Part shown: piece by piece, positions 13,600 to 16,771 of the stretch | Numbering within the stretch: position 1 is the stretch's first letter | How the letters are laid out: every line of letters starts with the position of its first letter | Assembly (NCBI GenBank): GCA_002373875.1 | Contig: DFKQ01000014.1 | Span: forward strand, 1 to 16,771 | Source of the DNA: Lachnospiraceae bacterium UBA3641 | GTDB lineage: Bacteria; Bacillota; Clostridia; Lachnospirales; Lachnospiraceae | Direction: 5' to 3' | Length of the DNA: 16,771 bases | Notes under the pieces: generated by a model | Told to the model about the DNA's origin: nothing | Databases searched by the model: none | The model's input: the letters and a program-made list of their open reading frames with translations, nothing else | Made by a program: the position numbers and the translations under genes

Positions 13600-14628
13600 A
13601 TGAAAGCTTTATTCAAATCTATGATCATGGCCATTTGGGCCATTAGTCTGTTCATGCTTATGCCGGTCAGGGCCGAAGCGGCCAGAAAGGGGATCGATGT
13701 ATCCTATCATCAGGGGGCCATTGACTGGAACGCCGTGAAGGCAAGCGGAGTCGAGTTCGCATATATAAGGGCCGGAAGCTTCAAGAGCGGAACGGACGCT
13801 TATTTCCATGCCAATATGAAGGGAGCAACCTCGGTAGGTATCCCGGTGGGTATCTATGTATACTCATATGCAACTACTCCGGCGCAGGCAGCCAATGAGG
13901 CACTTTTTGCGATATCGGTTGCCAAGGATTATCCGGTATCGCTGCCGATAGCATATGATATTGAGGATTCCAATCACAAGACTCTTACGGGTGAGCAGAA
14001 TCTTGCCCTGGTCAATGCCTTCTGCAATACTATTTCCAATGCAGGTTATGTGCCTATCGTTTATTCCTACAGGAATTTCTTTAACGGTAAGCTGCAGGGA
14101 GTATCCCAGGATAAATGGGTAGCCCAGTATTCGTCCGCATGCGATCATCCCGGTGCCTGTTTCTGGCAGGCATCAAGCAAGGGGAGGATAGGAGGAATAA
14201 AGGGTAACGTAGACATAGATTACCAGTACAAGGATTATTCCGGCATTATTCCCGCAAACGGATTCAAGACCCAGAACGGTAAGACATGGTATGTTGAGAA
14301 TTATATACCTCATCGGGGATGGCTGACTCTGGGGGACAAGAAGTACTATTTCGAACCGCTACTGGGGGTTATGCAGACGGGCCTTGTTACAGACGGCACC
14401 GGTATCTACTATATGGGTGAGGACGGAGCAATGCAGACGGGCCTTGTGGAGATAGCCGGGAACAAGTTCTATTTCGATCCTGCAACCGGAGGAATGCTCA
14501 CGAATACAACGGTTACGGTGGGTAAGACGGTGTATGTGATCGATGTTGCCGGTATCTGTACCGATGCAACAGAGTTGCTTAAGAACCTGCCGGCATTACC
14601 TGGGCTTCCGGCACTTCCTGCCATGTAG
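13600..14628 (+). CDS. Secreted GH25 lysozyme (muramidase) with cell-wall-binding repeats
   Basis: This 342-residue protein has a signal peptide (about 1-27, ending AEA), a GH25 domain (about 29-215) and a C-terminal wall-binding region. GH25 members cut the beta-1,4 bond between N-acetylmuramic acid and N-acetylglucosamine in peptidoglycan. Catalytic features are Asp33 (GIDVSYHQG) and the DxE pair Asp120/Glu122 (AYDIEDS), with FWQAS (188-192) and NVDIDYQY (203-210) typical of the barrel end. Residues 238-300 carry choline-binding-type repeats: GWLTLGDKKYYF, MQTGLVTDGTGIYYM, MQTGLVEIAGNKFYF. The C-terminus is an odd short LPALPGLPALPAM. AGGAGGG at 13589-13595 precedes ATG 13600. It follows the DUF3160 pair by 60 bases in the same direction. 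Probable role is cell-wall remodelling or self-lysis. Confidence 0.93.
   Translation: MKALFKSMIMAIWAISLFMLMPVRAEAARKGIDVSYHQGAIDWNAVKASGVEFAYIRAGSFKSGTDAYFHANMKGATSVGIPVGIYVYSYATTPAQAANEALFAISVAKDYPVSLPIAYDIEDSNHKTLTGEQNLALVNAFCNTISNAGYVPIVYSYRNFFNGKLQGVSQDKWVAQYSSACDHPGACFWQASSKGRIGGIKGNVDIDYQYKDYSGIIPANGFKTQNGKTWYVENYIPHRGWLTLGDKKYYFEPLLGVMQTGLVTDGTGIYYMGEDGAMQTGLVEIAGNKFYFDPATGGMLTNTTVTVGKTVYVIDVAGICTDATELLKNLPALPGLPALPAM
14371..14447 (+). repeat. Short tandem coding repeat in the lysozyme wall-binding region
   Basis: A 17-base identical stretch (ATGCAGACGGGCCTTGT) occurs at 14371-14387 and 14431-14447, exactly 60 bases apart. It encodes MQTGLV at the start of two successive 20-residue wall-binding repeats. 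Confidence 0.8.
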
Positions 14629-14630
14629 GC

Positions 14631-15722
14631 TCACGAAGCAACACCGGATCGTTTCTTAAACAAACCGGCTATAAGGTTATAAATAATCCTGTATATATTG
14701 GAGCAGATCACGGAACCTGTGAAGTTAATGGGAACAAGGATAAAGAAGAGCCAGGCAAAATCACTCATCTCAAAGTAATGCCTTTTGGCATAGTCGAAGA
14801 TGATGATATCGAAGATGGCTGAGAACAAGTAAATCTCAAGGGAAACGGATGATATTTTTTGTAATATGAATTTACAGCCGTTTCCCTTTATATTTATATC
14901 ATAGAACAAAAGAAAGAGGGCTGTTGAGCATATGACAACGGTAATGCAGTTATAGCCACAGTCAACCATTCCCAGTATATTCCAGTTGAAGTTGCTTCCG
15001 GCTGCATAGGTATACGAAATACCTGCATTAATAAATACCATGGCAAGGATCACTGCGATCAGTGCAGGCTTGTTGACCTTAGGCGAATGTTCACGGATAT
15101 AGCAGCCGAGGAAGTAATAAAGCAGAGGATACATCATCTGCCAGTAATTGGGCGCGAGGATCTCGATCACGGATCCTATCAGCGCAACAGGGACCCTGTT
15201 TGAGGCTGCAAGGAGTGATACCACCGGGTAGAGGGTGGTGATGCATACAAGCGATATAAGGAGAACATGCTGTTCCTTCTTTGATTTAAGGGCATGCCAT
15301 AACCTGTTCAGGAAGGGGGCAATTGCCATGAGGGAGAAATAGAAGCCAACATACCAGGCGATGGTATAATTGCCGAGGGATTGAAGGGCCTCCTTTATTC
15401 CGTAGACTTTACCGTAATAGTAATTACCAACAAATATCTTGATAACGGATATTATAACATAGGCAGTAAAAACGGGGATAAACGACATGTAGTGGGCTCG
15501 ATTTAGATCCTTGTTGCACTTGAAATATCCTGTGAGCATCATATAGATGGGAACGCAGCATAAGAAGAGCCATCGTGCTGCTGTCATCATAAAGGTTACC
15601 TTATCCGTAAGGGGAGTACTGTAGTAGCCGCAGTTGAAGAAATAGTGGACTGAGACCACAAAGAGGGCTGCAACGAAGCGAACCAGATCAAGACCTGCAA
15701 GCCGGGGCTTATTATTATTCAT
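14631..15722 (-). CDS. Acyltransferase family 3 membrane protein (OafA/WecH-like)
   Basis: This 363-residue integral membrane protein has roughly ten hydrophobic segments and belongs to the acyltransferase-3 family (PF01757 type), which moves acetyl or succinyl groups onto surface sugars, peptidoglycan or teichoic acids. The N-terminal helix RLAGLDLVRFVAALFVVSVH contains conserved Arg15 and the His26 typical of the family, and CCVPIYMMLTGYF and the TIAWYVGFYFSLMAIAPFL helix follow as usual. The start is ATG 15722 because GGAGG at 15731-15735 precedes it by 8 bases; an in-frame ATG 15743 lies upstream of that site. The gene converges on the lysozyme with only 2 bases between stops and no visible terminator. 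Substrate cannot be read from sequence; peptidoglycan or wall-glycan O-acetylation would fit the neighbouring lysozyme. Confidence 0.88.
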   Translation of the reverse strand: MNNNKPRLAGLDLVRFVAALFVVSVHYFFNCGYYSTPLTDKVTFMMTAARWLFLCCVPIYMMLTGYFKCNKDLNRAHYMSFIPVFTAYVIISVIKIFVGNYYYGKVYGIKEALQSLGNYTIAWYVGFYFSLMAIAPFLNRLWHALKSKKEQHVLLISLVCITTLYPVVSLLAASNRVPVALIGSVIEILAPNYWQMMYPLLYYFLGCYIREHSPKVNKPALIAVILAMVFINAGISYTYAAGSNFNWNILGMVDCGYNCITVVICSTALFLLFYDINIKGNGCKFILQKISSVSLEIYLFSAIFDIIIFDYAKRHYFEMSDFAWLFFILVPINFTGSVICSNIYRIIYNLIAGLFKKRSGVAS

Positions 15723-15730
15723 TATCGTAT

Positions 15731-15735
15731 CCTCC
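15731..15735 (-). promoter_or_regulatory. Ribosome binding site that fixes the acyltransferase start
   Basis: GGAGG on the minus strand is 8 bases from ATG 15722 and lies inside the longer open frame that begins at 15743. Confidence 0.75.
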
Positions 15736-15750
15736 GAGATCATATATTTA

Positions 15751-15786
15751 AAGATCCTTCGTCATTCCATCCCTTTGGATGACAAG
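15751..15786 (-). repeat. Interspersed repeat, degenerate copy 3 (upstream of the acyltransferase)
   Basis: On the minus strand the stretch reads TTGTCATCC ... GGAATGACGAAGGATCTT, with the TGTCAT start and GAAGGATCTT end of copies 1 and 2. The inner part is changed to a nested palindrome (CATCC/GGATG and GTCAT/ATGAC). Like the other copies it points toward the downstream gene and ends about 28 bases before its start codon. Confidence 0.5.
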
Positions 15787-15837
15787 GCGTATACTTGATG
15801 TCAAATGAGAAAATGACGACAATATTCGGTAACGATT

Positions 15838-15872
15838 AAAAAAAGGGTTCCCGATGTTACTCGGAAACCCTT
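15838..15872 (-). terminator. Intrinsic terminator of the tRNA-Pro gene
   Basis: On the minus strand AAGGGTTTCCGA and TCGGGAACCCTT form a 12-bp stem (one G-T pair) with loop GTAACA, followed by TTTTT. It starts 1 base after the discriminator base of the tRNA. Confidence 0.85.
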
Positions 15873-15873
15873 A

Positions 15874-15948
15874 TCGGAGTGACTGGATTCGAACCAGCGG
15901 CCTCCACCTCCCTAAGATGGCGCTCTAACCAAACTGAGCCACACCCCG
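15874..15948 (-). tRNA. tRNA-Pro, anticodon AGG
   Basis: The 75-nt cloverleaf closes in all arms. The acceptor is CGGGGTG/CACTCCG with the proline-specific C1-G72 pair and A73. The D arm is GCTC...GAGC, and the anticodon stem CCATC/GGTGG has one T-G pair. The T arm CTGG-TTCGAAT-CCAG has a G-T pair at its base. The loop is TTAGGGA, so the anticodon is AGG with G37, reading CCU and more if A34 is deaminated to inosine. CCA is not encoded (A73 is followed by TAA). It has its own promoter and terminator. Confidence 0.93.
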
Positions 15949-15978
15949 TAAGCATTATTGAATTAATGCAACATTGAT

Positions 15979-16007
15979 ATAATAATAGAAGAGGAAGCTA
16001 ATGTCAA
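15979..16007 (-). promoter_or_regulatory. Sigma-A promoter of tRNA-Pro
   Basis: On the minus strand TTGACA (16002-16007, perfect -35) and TATTAT (15979-15984) are 17 bases apart. Initiation near 15972 would give a leader of about 24 bases containing a small GCATTA/TAATGC palindrome. Confidence 0.8.
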
Positions 16008-16028
16008 GTATAAAATTACTTTAATATA

Positions 16029-16057
16029 TTGAAAAGTTCTGCCTGTTGTGCTAGTAT
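16029..16057 (+). promoter_or_regulatory. Possible promoter of the Ser-rich small protein gene
   Basis: TTGAAA (16029-16034) and TAGTAT (16052-16057) are 17 bases apart on the + strand; TATAAA overlaps just downstream. It lies back to back with the tRNA-Pro promoter and would give a leader of about 65 bases. The -10 is weak, so this is tentative. Confidence 0.4.
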
Positions 16058-16126
16058 AAAATCAGATAAAAAGGTGGATGTGACAGAAGGAACTGTTGAT
16101 CTTTTGATTTCAAAGGAGTGATGTGT

Positions 16127-16504
16127 ATGTCAACGCTGTCGGCAATGGGCAAGGCCTTTCTTAACAGTTACGGATCGACCCGGAATTACGATGTATTATT
16201 TAATTCGTTGAATAGCAATTCATCAAAGTCATTTAATATGTTTGATGTTTCGGGCAAGTCCTCGGCCTCCAATCTGAGCGCTAACTTTTACGCGGACTAT
16301 GCAAGCCTTAAGAACGGGAGTTACGGTAAGCTGGCCAAGACCTGGTATGCTAAACAGGAAACCGATACTTCGGAGAAGACCACCGACTACTCGGAGCTTG
16401 CTTCCACTATATCAGAAGCTGCCAAGTCGCTTAGTGGATATGGATCTGAAGGTAATTACAGTGTTCCTGATGCGTCGGGAAGTATTTTTGATACTGCTTC
16501 TTGA
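16127..16504 (+). CDS. Ser/Asn/Tyr-rich small protein, function unknown
   Basis: This 125-residue protein starts at ATG 16127, 8 bases after AAAGGAG (16112-16118). Earlier in-frame GTG 16118 and ATG 16121 overlap or crowd that site. There is no signal peptide or membrane helix. Composition is strongly Ser-rich with Asn, Tyr and Gly (for example NSLNSNSSKSFN and SGKSSASNLSANF). The one conserved-looking segment is DYASLKNGSYGKLAKTWY (about residues 52-69), followed by a polar, probably disordered tail ending GSIFDTAS. I recall similar 'DYxSIKxGSYxKLxKxYY' segments in uncharacterised Lachnospiraceae proteins, some near flagellar genes, but I cannot name a function. It is monocistronic, with its own terminator. 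Confidence 0.75.
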   Translation: MSTLSAMGKAFLNSYGSTRNYDVLFNSLNSNSSKSFNMFDVSGKSSASNLSANFYADYASLKNGSYGKLAKTWYAKQETDTSEKTTDYSELASTISEAAKSLSGYGSEGNYSVPDASGSIFDTAS

Positions 16505-16525
16505 CAAGAGGTTGTATATTAGGTA

Positions 16526-16560
16526 AAATAAACGAGCGCCATGAGGGTGCTCGTTTATTT
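16526..16560 (+). terminator. Terminator of the Ser-rich protein gene
   Basis: AAATAAACGAGC (16526-16537) and GCTCGTTTATTT (16549-16560) form a perfect 12-bp stem, extended inward by G-T, C-G and C-G pairs around loop ATGAG. It begins 21 bases after the stop codon. T-rich sequence continues on the right, and the symmetry allows function in both directions. Confidence 0.85.
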
Positions 16561-16567
16561 GTTTATG

Positions 16568-16727
16568 TATGGATTACGAAGTAAGACAAATGTATTAATT
16601 TTAAAATCAGTCCGAACAACTTGATTGTGAGGACGTGAGAAAGTGATTCAGGTGTGAGTGAAGCCTATCTGCGAAGCAGATTCAGGATGGCTTCACGAAG
16701 CATATGGATTACAAAGTAAGACATATG
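16568..16727 (+). repeat. 25-bp direct repeat flanking a nested hairpin, upstream of tRNA-Leu
   Basis: TATGGATTACGAAGTAAGAC plus AAATG (16568-16592) recurs as TATGGATTACAAAGTAAGAC plus ATATG (16703-16727), with 23 of 25 bases identical. Each copy contains TTAC-3-GTAA. Between them lies a nested hairpin: GTGAAGCC (16658-16665) with GGCTTCAC (16689-16696), enclosing ATCTGC-GAA-GCAGAT (16667-16681). The second copy ends on the first base of the tRNA gene. No open frame of note lies here. Confidence 0.65.
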
Positions 16728-16771
16728 CAGGAATGGCGGAATTGGCAGACGCGCACGGTTCAGGTCCGTGT
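16727..16771 (+). tRNA. tRNA-Leu, anticodon CAG, 3' part cut by window edge
   Basis: The acceptor 5' strand GCAGGAA, TG, the class II leucine D arm GCGGAATTGGCAGACGC and the anticodon stem CACGG/CCGTG are present. The loop TTCAGGT gives anticodon CAG (16761-16763), reading CUG. The variable arm and the rest lie beyond the window. Confidence 0.93.

Noticed and set aside
16568..16727. Possible CRISPR array
   Set aside because: Only two 25-bp copies are present, with a 110-base structured interval between them and no cas genes.

Overview
The window reads as a chromosomal segment of a low-to-moderate GC Firmicute, most likely a Lachnospiraceae (Butyrivibrio/Roseburia-like) anaerobe. The reasons are strong Shine-Dalgarno sites of the AGGAGG type, the protein flavour, a stand-alone CheX/CheY-like pair, a DUF3160 protein, and small Ser-rich and single-pass proteins of kinds I associate with that family. 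The taxonomic call is inference; no rRNA or other marker is present.

Region 1 (1-7466, all + strand) is one operon-like run. It opens with the 3' part of a purine nucleoside phosphorylase. Then come a BMP-family nucleoside-binding lipoprotein, cytidine deaminase, an MTA/SAH-deaminase-type amidohydrolase, a membrane-anchored MutS-like ATPase, RNase HI, a 51-residue single-pass membrane protein and threonine synthase. A 13-bp-stem hairpin closes it. The first four genes form a nucleoside capture and salvage set: binding protein outside, phosphorolysis and deamination inside. The importer permease and ATPase are not in the window.

Region 2 (7469-9866, - strand) is a three-gene operon from a recognisable promoter: citrate synthase, then a CheY-like receiver, then a protein carrying a CheC/CheX-type phosphatase motif. 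A 21-bp perfect inverted repeat separates it from region 3.

Region 3 (9951-15722) holds a Sfp-type phosphopantetheinyl transferase (-). Divergent from it is an envelope cluster on +: a membrane-anchored DUF3160 protein, a 185-residue membrane-anchored protein of unknown function translationally coupled to it, and a secreted GH25 lysozyme with cell-wall-binding repeats. A 10-TM-type acyltransferase (-) converges on the lysozyme.

Region 4 (15723-16771) holds a tRNA-Pro with the uncommon anticodon AGG, complete with promoter and terminator, a small Ser-rich protein gene with its own terminator, a stretch with a 25-bp direct repeat and a nested hairpin, and the 5' part of a tRNA-Leu(CAG) cut by the window end.

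Recurring features not explained by genes are an interspersed repeat (TGTCATTCTGA...GAAGAATCTT) lying directly ahead of three unrelated genes in the same orientation, a hairpin inside the signal-peptide codons of the nucleoside-binding lipoprotein, and a marked excess of the hexamer CTTAAG. I see no transposase, phage gene, CRISPR array or classical defence system.
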